A stretch of DNA of 12,595 nt from JANOBJ01 sp031411575 (lineage in GTDB: Bacteria > Pseudomonadota > Gammaproteobacteria > Burkholderiales > Burkholderiaceae_C). Positions within the stretch are counted from its first letter, which is position 1, and each line of letters starts with the position of its first letter. The notes under the pieces are model-generated. The model worked only from the letters and a program-made list of their open reading frames with translations, did not search any database and was not told the origin of the DNA. Of the stretch, positions 1 to 6,372 are shown piece by piece. The stretch lies in the NCBI GenBank assembly GCA_031411575.1, contig JANOBJ010000379.1:1-12595 (forward strand). The letters are read 5' to 3'. The translations under genes and the position numbers were made by a program.

Positions 1-231
1 GGCAAGGTGGTCAGCGACAAGCGCGCCAAGACCGTGACGGTGCTGGTCGAGCGCCGTGTCAAGCACGAGCTCTACGGCAAGATCGTCGGCAAGTCGAGCA
101 AGTACCACGCCCATGACGAATCGGGCGAGTTCCACATCGGCGACACCATCGAGATCACTGAGAGCAAGCCGATCTCCAAAACCAAGAACTGGGTTGCGAC
201 CCGGCTGGTGCAAAAGGCAGTGGCGGTTTAA
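1..231 (+). CDS. rpsQ: 30S ribosomal protein S17, 3' part
   Basis: Small-subunit protein that binds 16S rRNA early in 30S assembly. The window opens inside the gene: frame 1 reads GKVVSDKRAKTVTVLVERRV and continues through YGKIVGKSSKYHAHDE, GDTIEI and the ISKTKNW stretch, all hallmarks of bacterial S17, to a TAA at 229-231. About 76 codons are present; S17 usually has about 84-90, so roughly 10-14 N-terminal residues lie upstream of the window. The GTG at 7 is an internal valine codon, not the start. rpsQ normally closes the S10 operon and is followed by rplN of the spc operon; here a terminator and an unrelated peroxiredoxin follow instead, so this is a transcription-unit end. Identity is secure. 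Confidence 0.96.
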   Translation, partial: GKVVSDKRAKTVTVLVERRVKHELYGKIVGKSSKYHAHDESGEFHIGDTIEITESKPISKTKNWVATRLVQKAVAV

Positions 232-263
232 GCCTTCGCGCCAGACCCCCTGCAGATCACGCC

Positions 264-297
264 AAAACGGCCCACAATGTGGGTCGTTTTTCTTTTT
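264..297 (+). terminator. Rho-independent terminator after rpsQ
   Basis: The arms 264-275 (AAAACGGCCCAC) and 279-290 (GTGGGTCGTTTT) pair over 12 positions with one G-U wobble around a 3-nt loop, and a T-rich run continues to 297 with one C interruption. The AAAAC/GTTTT base gives the flanking A- and T-tracts typical of a bidirectional intrinsic terminator. It lies 32 nt after the rpsQ stop and separates the ribosomal operon from the peroxiredoxin. Confidence 0.87.
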
Positions 298-349
298 GGG
301 GCGCCGCAAGGTGTGGGGCCCGAGAACAAACTCACCTGGAGAGCGCAGC

Positions 350-856
350 ATGATCAAAGTTGGAGACACCCTTCCCGCCACCACCCTGATGGAGTACTCG
401 GAAGTTGAGGGTGAGGGCTGCAGCATCGGTCCCAACGCGGTCGATGTGGCCAAGGCCTCGGCTGGCAAAACCATTGCGGTGTTCGCGCTGCCCGGCGCGT
501 TCACACCCACCTGCTCGGCCAAGCATGTGCCCGGCTACGTGCAGCATGTCAATGACTTCAAGGCGGCCGGTGTCGACGAGATCTGGTGCCTGAGCGTGAA
601 CGACGCGTTCGTGATGGGCGCCTGGGCGCGCGACCAGAAGACCGGCGGCAAGGTGCGCATGCTGGCCGACGGCAGCGCCGATTTCGCCAAGGCTACCGGC
701 CTGACGCTCGACCTGGCCGGCCGCGGCATGGGCTTGCGCAGCAACCGCTACTCGATGCTGGTGAAAGACGGCAAAGTGGTGTCTCTCAACGTCGAAGCGC
801 CGGGCAAGTTCGAGGTCAGCGACGCGGCCACCCTGCTGGCGCAGGCCAAGGGCTGA
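350..856 (+). CDS. Prx5-type peroxiredoxin (AhpC/TSA, redoxin family)
   Basis: Cytosolic thiol peroxidase that reduces hydrogen peroxide and alkyl hydroperoxides, normally recharged by glutaredoxin/GSH or thioredoxin. The 168-residue product has the usual length for a bacterial Prx5. It opens IKVGDTLP and carries the active-site segment LPGAFTPTCS, placing the peroxidatic cysteine at C55 with the PxxxT/SxxC pattern intact. Further cysteines are C24 and C80; C80 in EIWCLSVND occupies a conserved strand position, and a resolving cysteine is not certain. R125-region residues and the LRSNRYSML stretch match the family. The ATG at 350 is preceded by GGAGAG (338-343) at good spacing; the longer upstream reading frame has no S17- or Prx-like content. 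It stands alone between the rpsQ terminator and a convergent acetyltransferase. Confidence 0.93.
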   Translation: MIKVGDTLPATTLMEYSEVEGEGCSIGPNAVDVAKASAGKTIAVFALPGAFTPTCSAKHVPGYVQHVNDFKAAGVDEIWCLSVNDAFVMGAWARDQKTGGKVRMLADGSADFAKATGLTLDLAGRGMGLRSNRYSMLVKDGKVVSLNVEAPGKFEVSDAATLLAQAKG

Positions 857-900
857 TCGATCAGCTCGGGGACGCCGGGCAAGCCTGATAGCGGCTTGCC
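852..900. other. Two consecutive foldbacks at the end of the peroxiredoxin gene
   Basis: A perfect 14-bp palindrome, GCTGATCGATCAGC (852-865), overlaps the peroxiredoxin stop codon. It is followed by a perfect 8-bp stem GGCAAGCC (878-885) / GGCTTGCC (893-900) with a 7-nt loop. Neither has a following T-run, so they are not canonical terminators, but together with the repeat at 908-940 they fill the gap between two convergent genes and may help end transcription or protect the mRNA 3' end. Confidence 0.45.
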
Positions 901-907
901 GGTCGAA

Positions 908-960
908 CATTGTTTGCTATTAATTACATAGCAAACAATGACCAAGGTATGAGGACAACC
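908..960 (+). repeat. AT-rich palindromic repeat, copy 1
   Basis: Perfect 13-bp inverted repeat: CATTGTTTGCTAT (908-920) and ATAGCAAACAATG (928-940) around a 7-nt loop TAATTAC. The core plus the tail ATGACC..GG..G.GGACAACC (to about 958) recurs at 3770-3815 and 10095-10144. It lies between convergent genes, after two other foldbacks. There is no T-run on either side, so it is better described as a dispersed repeat than as a terminator. The continuous frame from 910 (TTG TTT GCT ATT AAT TAC ATA GCA AAC AAT GAC) has no stop through at least 960. Confidence 0.8.
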
Positions 961-992
961 GGCCTAAAACACTCTGAAAACACCAAAATCCG

Positions 993-1502
993 CTAGTACC
1001 GGCTGCTCGCCGGCCAGAGGTCGGCCTTCAGGTAGTGGGCGCCGGCAATCGGGTTGTGGTAGTAGGGCGGAATAGCCGTGAAGCCCAAGTCTTCGTACAG
1101 CGCACGCGCCGCCTGCATGTCGTCCAGCGTGTCGAGCAGCACGCAGCCGTAACCCGCCTGCAGCGCGGCATTCAGCATGGCTTCGGCCAGTTGGCGGCCC
1201 AGACCCAGGCCGCGGAACCCACTGCGCACGTACAGCCGCTTCATTTCGCTCGCATTCGGGTAGTCCACCGTATCGAGCGGGCGCAGCGCGCAGCAGCCCG
1301 CCAGCGCTCCGTCCACCAGCGCCAGTTTCAGCGCGCCACGCGGCTCGGCGTACTCGCCAGGCAGCGCGGCCAGTTCTTCGTCAAACGACTGAAAACACAG
1401 GTCTACCCCAAGCAGGTCGGCGTATTCCCGGAAGATCTCGCGCGTAGCCGCCAACTCTGCCGGGCTAGCAGGCGTCTTCAGTTGTATCTGCGGGGTGTTC
1501 AA
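993..1502 (-). CDS. GNAT family N-acetyltransferase
   Basis: Acetyl-CoA-dependent acyltransferase of unknown acceptor. The 169-residue product has the GNAT core: strand segment MKRLYVRSGFRG, the pyrophosphate-binding loop RGLGLGRQL (R97 to L105, matching Q/RxxGxG/A), a second conserved block GYGCVLLDTL (117-126), and the ARALYEDLGF motif (132-141) before the last strand. The N-terminal part (TREIFREYADLLGVDLCFQSF) resembles the single-domain GNATs often seen in proteobacteria. No ATG or GTG lies between the upstream in-frame stop (TAA, complement of 1536-1538) and the conserved region, so the start is taken as TTG at 1502, with only a weak GCAGG upstream. Its substrate cannot be read from sequence. 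It is convergent with the peroxiredoxin and divergent from the protease gene. Confidence 0.85.
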   Translation of the reverse strand: MNTPQIQLKTPASPAELAATREIFREYADLLGVDLCFQSFDEELAALPGEYAEPRGALKLALVDGALAGCCALRPLDTVDYPNASEMKRLYVRSGFRGLGLGRQLAEAMLNAALQAGYGCVLLDTLDDMQAARALYEDLGFTAIPPYYHNPIAGAHYLKADLWPASSRY

Positions 1503-1559
1503 GGCCTGCGACGGTGCGATGATGTCAGGCTCAGTTTAGCTTTTTTGCGAAAGACAGCC

Positions 1560-2411
1560 ATGGCCCCTCTTCATGCGATCCCTCCTGCCGCCAGCGGACC
1601 CTGGCGCGGGCTCCTGCTCGCCGGGGCACTGGCAAGCGCACTGTGGGCGGCCGGCTGCTCCACCGTGCAGACCACCCAGCCCGGCGCGGTGGGCATCACG
1701 CGCACCCAGAGCATGGCGGTCAGCCGCGAGCAGATTGACCAGGCTTCGGTTGAGGCCTACAACAAGTTGCTGCAGGAGGCGCGCGCGAAAAACGTGCTCA
1801 ACCAAGATGCCGCCCTGCTGGCCCGTGTGCAGGGCATTGCGCGCCGCCTGATCACGCAGACGGCCGTTTTCAGGCCCGATGCGCCCGGCTGGCGCTGGGA
1901 GGTCAATGTGTTCCACAGCGACCAGGTGAACGCGTTCTGCATGGCAGGCGGCAAGATCGGCATCTACACCGGGCTGGTGACGAAGCTGCAGATCACCGAC
2001 GCCGAACTCGCCGCCGTGATGGGCCACGAGATGGCGCATGCGCTGCGCGAGCACGTGCGTGAGCAGGTGTCGCTGCAGTACGCGGCGCAACTGCCGGCGC
2101 TGCTGATCGCCATGGTCACGGGCAGCCAGGCGCTGGCGCAGCTGGGCGACATGGTGAGCGACGTCACGCTCGGTTTGCCGCGTAGCCGCCAGGCCGAGCT
2201 CGAGGCCGACGAGATGGGGGTGGAGCTGGCCGCGCGCGCCGGCTATGACCCGCGCGCCGCGATCACGCTGTGGCAGAAGATGAGCCGCGTGGGCGGCGCC
2301 CGCCCGCCCGAATTCCTGAGCACGCACCCCTCGGCCGCTTCGCGCGAGGCCGAGCTTACGCGTGCGGCCCAGGTGGTGTTTCCGCTGTACCAGCAGACGG
2401 GCGGGCGATAG
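1560..2411 (+). CDS. M48 family zinc metalloprotease, lipoprotein
   Basis: Probable periplasmic, membrane-anchored quality-control protease of the LoiP/YcaL/BepA type. The 283-residue product begins with a lipoprotein signal: hydrophobic LLLAGALASALWAAG followed by C33 in the lipobox WAAGC. The zinc-binding HEMAH motif is H156-H160 with catalytic E157; the third ligand is expected at E213 in the SRQAELEADEMG segment (209-220). The FCMAGGKIGIYTGL stretch (127-139) and STHPSAASR (254-262) are conserved in this subgroup. No TPR repeats follow the protease domain, so it is closer to LoiP/YcaL than to BepA. The ATG at 1560 is chosen because it gives a complete signal sequence; the open frame extends upstream across the opposite-strand GNAT gene but that stretch is a shadow. 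The stop is only 12 nt from the convergent cytochrome b561 stop. Confidence 0.92.
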   Translation: MAPLHAIPPAASGPWRGLLLAGALASALWAAGCSTVQTTQPGAVGITRTQSMAVSREQIDQASVEAYNKLLQEARAKNVLNQDAALLARVQGIARRLITQTAVFRPDAPGWRWEVNVFHSDQVNAFCMAGGKIGIYTGLVTKLQITDAELAAVMGHEMAHALREHVREQVSLQYAAQLPALLIAMVTGSQALAQLGDMVSDVTLGLPRSRQAELEADEMGVELAARAGYDPRAAITLWQKMSRVGGARPPEFLSTHPSAASREAELTRAAQVVFPLYQQTGGR

Positions 2412-2423
2412 GGTCCGTCGGCG

Positions 2424-3101
2424 CTACACGCCGCCGCTGTTGCCCAGCCGCACCACGTAGGCGACCACGCCCGCGCACACCGCCAGCACGGCCGCGGCCA
2501 CCGCGCGGGAGGCAACGTCATCGCGCGAGGGCTCGACCGTCACAGCCAGCGCCTTGTCGCCGTGCAGCATCGGTTTGATCAGGTTTTCGCGCTTCTTGTA
2601 CAGGTAGAACAGGATGGCGGCGATATGCAGCAGCACCAACGCCAGCAGCACCCATTTGCCCACGCCCTTGTGGTACCCGGTGGCCAGGCTGACGGTGGCG
2701 CCCGACACGAAGCGCGTCAGCGGCCCGGCCGAGGCGATCTCATCGTCGGCAAACAAGCCACTGCCCACCTGCGCAGCCAGAAACAGCAGCAGCGCAAACA
2801 CCGAAAACGCGCCCAGCGGGTTGTGGCCTACCGAATGGTGCGGGTGGCCGCGGCCTTTCAGGTAGGCCAGGATGCTCGCCGGCGAGTAGATGAACGAGGC
2901 AAAGCGCGACCAGCGCCCGCCCACCAGCCCCCACACCAGGCGAAACAGCAGCAGCGCGCCAATGGCGTAGCCCGTGCGGAAATGCCAGACCATGGCGTTG
3001 CCGCCAATATTGCCGGTAACGACCTGCGCGACCACGCAGATGGCCAGCGCCCAGTGAAACAATCGGGTGGGCAAATCCCAGACGCGAACGCTCTTGGCCA
3101 T
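2424..3101 (-). CDS. Cytochrome b561-family membrane di-heme protein
   Basis: Inner-membrane b-type cytochrome that passes electrons between quinol and a periplasmic partner. The 225-residue product opens VRVWDLPTRLFHW, a signature of the b561 / hydrogenase-cytochrome-b group. Hydrophobic segments lie at about 15-33, 42-60, 97-117 and 149-168, and a fifth at about 198-218. Candidate heme ligands are H16, H40, H144 and H159; GHNPLG (92-97) is also typical. The ATG at 3101 is preceded on the minus strand by AAGGA at good spacing, and no earlier start fits the family. The divergent neighbour is a periplasmic cytochrome c', and pairs of this kind occur in other proteobacteria; the inference is that b561 reduces the c'. 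The C-terminal extra helix is a small departure from the four-helix minimum. Confidence 0.92.
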   Translation of the reverse strand: MAKSVRVWDLPTRLFHWALAICVVAQVVTGNIGGNAMVWHFRTGYAIGALLLFRLVWGLVGGRWSRFASFIYSPASILAYLKGRGHPHHSVGHNPLGAFSVFALLLFLAAQVGSGLFADDEIASAGPLTRFVSGATVSLATGYHKGVGKWVLLALVLLHIAAILFYLYKKRENLIKPMLHGDKALAVTVEPSRDDVASRAVAAAVLAVCAGVVAYVVRLGNSGGV

Positions 3102-3151
3102 GACGTAATTCCTTGCTTGTGGGTGTGATCGATGACGGCTTGATGAAGGGT

Positions 3152-3180
3152 CCGATTGCATTTTGACGCGCCGCAATCGG
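3152..3180. promoter_or_regulatory. Inverted repeat in shared b561 / cytochrome c' promoter region
   Basis: Arms CCGATTGC (3152-3159) and GCAATCGG (3173-3180) are perfectly complementary across a 13-nt centre. Related CCGATTA occurs again at 3218-3224. The 193-bp gap must hold promoters for both divergent genes, so an operator is a reasonable guess. It does not match a clean FNR/DNR box (TTGAT-N4-ATCAA) that I can see. It would equally fold as a hairpin in a long b561 leader. Confidence 0.35.
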
Positions 3181-3228
3181 GTTTTCATGATCGGTACTTA
3201 CCCGGGTTTTTAAGTTCCGATTAAGTTT

Positions 3229-3257
3229 TTGCAGAACTTTTGACTTGCCCGTACACT
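3229..3257 (+). promoter_or_regulatory. Weak candidate sigma-70 promoter for cytochrome c'
   Basis: TTGCAG (3229-3234) and TACACT (3252-3257) are separated by 17 nt and lie about 38 nt upstream of the cytochrome c' ATG. TACACT matches four of six consensus -10 positions and TTGCAG three of six at -35. The match is only suggestive. Confidence 0.25.
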
Positions 3258-3294
3258 CCGAAAAATTCCCCCACCAACGCAAAGGAAAATTCCC

Positions 3295-3750
3295 ATGAAA
3301 GCCATTGCTTCCGCCATTCTGGCCGTCGCTGCTGTCACGCTCTCCGTCCCTGCCGCCGCGCAGTTCGCCAAGCCCGAAGACGCGATCAAGTATCGACAGA
3401 GCGCGCTGTCCGTGATGGGCACGCACTTTGGCCGCATTGGGGCAATGGTCAACGGGCGCATCCCGTTTGACGCGGCGGCCGCCGCCGCCAACGCCGATAT
3501 CGTGGTCACCATGTCCAAGCTGCCCTGGGCAGGCTTTGGGCCGGGCACCGACAAGGGTCTGCCGACCAAGGCCAAGGCGGAAATCTGGACCGATGGCGCC
3601 AAGTTCAAGAGCCATGGCGACAAGATGCAGGAAGAAGTGGTCAAGCTGGCCGCCGCCGCCAAGACCGGCAGCCTCGATAACCTGAAAGCTGCCTTCGGCC
3701 CGACGGGTGCGGCCTGCAAAGCCTGCCACGACGACTTCCGCGCCCAGTAA
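3295..3750 (+). CDS. Cytochrome c' (periplasmic, NO-binding)
   Basis: Periplasmic c-type heme protein with a five-coordinate heme, known in this family for binding nitric oxide and linked to NO tolerance. The 151-residue precursor has a signal peptide (1-22, ending VPAAA) with mature start QFAKPEDA at Q23, very like the mature N-terminus I remember for the Alcaligenes/Achromobacter xylosoxidans protein. The heme site CKACH is C141-C144-H145 near the C-terminus, as expected. By alignment to that protein, the distal-pocket leucine (Leu16) is L38 and the proximal arginine (Arg124) is R149. PWAGFGPGTD (78-87) is another conserved block. The ATG at 3295 has AAGGAAAA (3281-3288) upstream. A strong terminator follows at 3822. 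It is divergent from cytochrome b561, its likely electron partner. Confidence 0.96.
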   Translation: MKAIASAILAVAAVTLSVPAAAQFAKPEDAIKYRQSALSVMGTHFGRIGAMVNGRIPFDAAAAAANADIVVTMSKLPWAGFGPGTDKGLPTKAKAEIWTDGAKFKSHGDKMQEEVVKLAAAAKTGSLDNLKAAFGPTGAACKACHDDFRAQ

Positions 3751-3769
3751 ACCTCGCCGCACGGCGCGG

Positions 3770-3815
3770 CATGATTTGCTACTAATACAGTAGCAAACTA
3801 TGACCACCGGATGCC
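3770..3815 (+). repeat. AT-rich palindromic repeat, copy 2
   Basis: The arms TTTGCTACT (3775-3783) and AGTAGCAAA (3789-3797) are perfect; the pairing extends outward to 3770 and 3802 with one wobble and one mismatch. In the register of copy 1 the loop is again 7 nt, and the tail ATGACC.CCGG.TGCCGAC matches the tails of the other copies. A GC stem GCCGC (3756-3760) / GCGGC (3766-3770) precedes it. It lies between the cytochrome c' stop and its terminator. Confidence 0.75.
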
Positions 3816-3821
3816 GACCAG

Positions 3822-3852
3822 AGCCCGATTTCATCTGAAATCGGGCTTTTTT
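3822..3852 (+). terminator. Rho-independent terminator after cytochrome c'
   Basis: Stem AGCCCGATTTC (3822-3832) / GAAATCGGGCT (3837-3847) pairs perfectly over 11 bp around ATCT, and six T residues run through 3852. There is no T-run on the opposite strand, so it acts on plus-strand transcripts. It ends 16 nt before the stop of the convergent TlpA-like gene. Confidence 0.92.
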
Positions 3853-3868
3853 CATGGTGCCGGGCGCC

Positions 3869-4390
3869 TCAGATTTCGATCAGCAATTGCTCGATCAGCC
3901 GGTGCAGTCCGGCAAAGTTGGGCTCACCAACGTAGCGTTTGACGATCTCACCGCGCTTATTGACGACAAATGTGGTCGGCGTGGCCCGCACGTTGCCCCA
4001 GGCCGTCGCCACGGCACCGGTGTTGTCGATGGCCACCTGGAACGGCAGATTGCGGGTTTCGGTGTAACGCACGACCGAACTCGGCGGGTCGTACTGCATC
4101 GCGACGGCCACGGTGTCGTAACCCCGGGCATGGTATTTTTCCCAGGTGGCGCGGATGGCCGGCATTTCGGCGACGCAGACCGCGCAGGTGGTGGCCCAGA
4201 AGTTCACCAGCGTGACCCGGCCCTTGAAATCCGCCGTTGTCCGGGTCGAGCCGTCCAGCAGCACAAAGCTGGAGGCGGGCGCGGTGGACGGGGCGCGCGC
4301 GTGGTCCATGGCCAGGTAGGCGCCAACCCCGATTGCCAAGACCACTGCTGCTGCGGCACCATAACCCAATCGTTTTATATTCATGTGCAT
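3869..4390 (-). CDS. TlpA/ResA-like membrane-anchored thiol-disulfide oxidoreductase
   Basis: Thioredoxin-fold protein held to the periplasmic face of the inner membrane, of the type that reduces disulfides, for example in apocytochrome c before heme attachment. The 173-residue product has an N-terminal anchor helix (about 9-28), then the fold: GRVTLVNFWATTCAVCVAEMP with the redox pair C69-A-V-C72, and the cis-proline loop RATPTTFVV with P138. The WATTCAVC version differs from the common WASWCGPC by T-T before the first cysteine and A-V between the cysteines. Either of two ATGs (4390 or 4384) could start it; neither has a strong ribosome-binding site. It lies 61 bp from the divergent DUF4197 gene. 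Proximity to two cytochrome genes fits a role in cytochrome c biogenesis, but that is inference. Confidence 0.9.
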   Translation of the reverse strand: MHMNIKRLGYGAAAAVVLAIGVGAYLAMDHARAPSTAPASSFVLLDGSTRTTADFKGRVTLVNFWATTCAVCVAEMPAIRATWEKYHARGYDTVAVAMQYDPPSSVVRYTETRNLPFQVAIDNTGAVATAWGNVRATPTTFVVNKRGEIVKRYVGEPNFAGLHRLIEQLLIEI

Positions 4391-4451
4391 TCGACGCGCT
4401 GCCGTGTGAGCGAAGCGCTGAAGTTCCCAACTACCAGAAAGAGGTCAATCC

Positions 4452-5156
4452 ATGGATCGCCGCCAGTTTAATTCCGCTTCCACCGCCGCCCTCGGCGCGC
4501 TGGTGGCCCTGACCTGGCAGCACGCCCATGCGCTGTCGCTGGGCGACTTGACCAACGCCGAGGCCTCGCAGGGCCTCAAAACCGCCCTGGAGCGCGGTGC
4601 GCTGTCCGCCGTCAACCTGCTGGGCAAGACCGATGGATTCCTGGGCAACCCGAAAGTTCGGATTCCGCTGCCCGGTTTTCTGGAAGACGCGTCCAAGCTG
4701 CTCAAAACGCTCGGCCAGGGCAAACGCATCGACGAGCTGGTGACCTCGATGAACCGCGCGGCCGAAACCGCCGTGCCCATGGCCAAGGATTTGCTCGTGG
4801 GCGCGGTCAAATCCATGAGTGTGGACGACGCGAAGAAAATCCTCTCGGGCGGCGACACCTCGGTCACCACCTTCTTTGCCGAGAAAACCCGTTCGCCGCT
4901 GGGCGTGAAGTTCCTGCCGATCGTGACCAAGGCCACTGAAAAAGTAGGCCTGGCCGCCAAGTACAACGCGGTGGCCGGCAAGGCGTCGGGCATGGGTCTG
5001 GTCAAGAAGGAAGACGCCAACATCCAGCAGTACGTGACGGGCAAGTCGCTGGACGGCCTGTACCTGATGATTGGCGAAGAGGAAAAGAAAATCCGCCAGG
5101 ACCCGGTGGGCACCGGCAGCGCGGTGCTGAAGAAGGTGTTTGGCGTGCTGAAGTAA
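4452..5156 (+). CDS. DUF4197 family exported protein
   Basis: Function unknown. The 234-residue product matches the DUF4197 pattern as I recall it: a block beginning LKTALERGALSAVNLLGKTDGFLGNP, KVRIPLP (about 68-74), the SMNRAAETAVPMAKDLL core, DDAKKILSGGDTSVTTFF, and the C-terminal signature SLDGLYLMIGEEEKKIRQ ending in VLKKVFGVLK. The N-terminus DRRQFNSAS followed by ALGALVALTWQHAHA looks like a Tat-type or Tat-like signal with twin arginines R3-R4 and likely cleavage after A27, so it is probably periplasmic. AAAGAGG (4438-4444) precedes the ATG at 7-nt spacing. It is convergent with the kinase-like gene; a GC hairpin fills the gap. Confidence 0.9.
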   Translation: MDRRQFNSASTAALGALVALTWQHAHALSLGDLTNAEASQGLKTALERGALSAVNLLGKTDGFLGNPKVRIPLPGFLEDASKLLKTLGQGKRIDELVTSMNRAAETAVPMAKDLLVGAVKSMSVDDAKKILSGGDTSVTTFFAEKTRSPLGVKFLPIVTKATEKVGLAAKYNAVAGKASGMGLVKKEDANIQQYVTGKSLDGLYLMIGEEEKKIRQDPVGTGSAVLKKVFGVLK

Positions 5157-5184
5157 ATCAGCTGGGGCAAGCCCGGCCGGCCAA

Positions 5185-5207
5185 CCGCCGGCGCAGTGGG
5201 CCGGCGG
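5185..5207. other. GC-rich hairpin between convergent genes
   Basis: CCGCCGGC (5185-5192) and GCCGGCGG (5200-5207) form a perfect 8-bp stem with a 7-nt loop in the 58-bp gap between two convergent stops. There is no T-run on either side, so it is a possible but non-canonical bidirectional terminator. Confidence 0.4.
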
Positions 5208-5214
5208 CGGGCTG

Positions 5215-6372
5215 CTACAGCGCCTTGGCCAGTTCCAGCGTCAGCGCAGACGTCAGCTGGTCGCGCAGCACGTCACGGCTGACGCGGGTGATGCTGTCGC
5301 TCATCCAGCTCGACATCTCAAACGTGTTGTTGCCCTCGGCCACTTCGAGGCAACCGAAGTTGGGGTCGAGCCGGCGCATGTCGTCAATCAGGTTGTCGAA
5401 CGTGTCGTCGCGCAGCCGCTCGTCGATGATGATCAGGTGCGGCATGTCGGTTTCGACATAGCGCACCGCGCGCTCCGAGTTGGGCACGGTGTCGGCGCGC
5501 AGGCCGAGCAGGTCGCAGCTGTTTTTCACCTCGGCGCGGATCATCGCGTCGGTCGTGACCAGCAGGATGCGGTGGCCCGCCAGCGGCTTGGTGGCGTAGG
5601 ACGAATCACCGCCGGTGTCCAGCTCGACGGTCGTCAAGCCTTCCATCTGCTTGACGGTGCGCGCAAATTCGCAGATCAAGCGGGCCTGGCCGCCCGACAT
5701 GTCGCGCTCCAGCGTGACGCCCATCGCCTTGGCCAGCTGCGTCAGCAAATGCCATTGCAGGTTGTCGCCGCGCACGGTTTCGGGCTCGAACTCGGATTCG
5801 CTGATCGACTGGCTGGCCTTGATCTGCAGCACGCCGTATTCGGGCCAGTTCTTGATGGTCAGCGAGACCGTCAGGCGCTGGCCAAACTCGGCCGCCCAGT
5901 CGAGTGCCGTGTCCACCAGGGTGGAGAGCAGGCCGGGATCGACAATGATCTCAACCGGCTTGACGTTGCGATACACCTCCGTGCCGGCTTGCTGCAGGTG
6001 CAGCGCGCGTTCGTCCAGCGCGAGGTTCACGATGTCATGGAGTTTCAGCCGCTCGTGCGATTGCCGGATACGGCCTTCGCCGAGCCGGGCGATCTGCTGG
6101 GCCTGGCGCGACACGGCCGCCGTGCTCTCGATTGCGCCGTACAGCGTCTGCATTTGCGAACGCGAAATTTTGCGGGTGGCGTTGAATTCCTGGATGATCT
6201 GCTGCATCAGGGAGACGTGCGAGGACAACTGGGCGCCGATCACGCCGGCCAGTGTGTAGTCGGCCCGTTCGGCCGCGGTTGGTGGCGCCTCGGGCGCGAC
6301 TTGTTGCCCCGCCGCGACCAATGTGGGTGCTGGCGGTGGTTGCATCACCGAATTTTTGAACATGCGTTGCAT
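5215..6372 (-). CDS. Degenerate histidine kinase-like / receiver-like two-domain protein
   Basis: I do not recognise a named family. The 385-residue product (from ATG at 6372) begins with a Pro/Ala-rich tail, then a long helical region (about 38-120) resembling a DHp dimerisation domain, with H52 in QLSSHVSLMQQ where a kinase would have its H-box. DPGLLSTLVDTALDWAAEFG (145-164) resembles a weak N-box (normally DxxLLxxxLxNLLxNA), but the expected asparagines and G-boxes are absent or degenerate. After a linker, HRILLVTTD (about 267-275) starts a receiver-like domain; the usual acidic pair is TT, the phosphoacceptor-like D317 remains in LIIIDERL, and the final lysine is not evident. It therefore looks like a signalling or scaffold protein without clear kinase activity. 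The ATG at 6372 is chosen over a GTG at 6390 because AGGGGGA is correctly spaced for it. Confidence 0.75.
   Translation of the reverse strand: MQRMFKNSVMQPPPAPTLVAAGQQVAPEAPPTAAERADYTLAGVIGAQLSSHVSLMQQIIQEFNATRKISRSQMQTLYGAIESTAAVSRQAQQIARLGEGRIRQSHERLKLHDIVNLALDERALHLQQAGTEVYRNVKPVEIIVDPGLLSTLVDTALDWAAEFGQRLTVSLTIKNWPEYGVLQIKASQSISESEFEPETVRGDNLQWHLLTQLAKAMGVTLERDMSGGQARLICEFARTVKQMEGLTTVELDTGGDSSYATKPLAGHRILLVTTDAMIRAEVKNSCDLLGLRADTVPNSERAVRYVETDMPHLIIIDERLRDDTFDNLIDDMRRLDPNFGCLEVAEGNNTFEMSSWMSDSITRVSRDVLRDQLTSALTLELAKAL

Noticed and set aside
56..349. Long upstream extension of the peroxiredoxin frame over rpsQ
   Set aside because: It is the Ser/Arg-rich shadow of rpsQ in another frame. 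The ATG at 350 has a ribosome-binding site and gives the normal family length.
1035..1559. Upstream extension of the M48 protease frame
   Set aside because: It reads opposite the GNAT gene and would destroy the lipoprotein signal that begins at the ATG at 1560.
3240..3268. TTGACT (3240-3245) as a -35 box for cytochrome c'
   Set aside because: No acceptable -10 box lies 16-18 nt downstream; the sequence there is AAAATTC. The TTGCAG/TACACT pair fits better but is itself weak.
3102..3294. FNR/DNR-type box for the cytochrome pair
   Set aside because: TTGAT occurs near 3140 but the matching ATCAA half-site at the correct spacing is absent.
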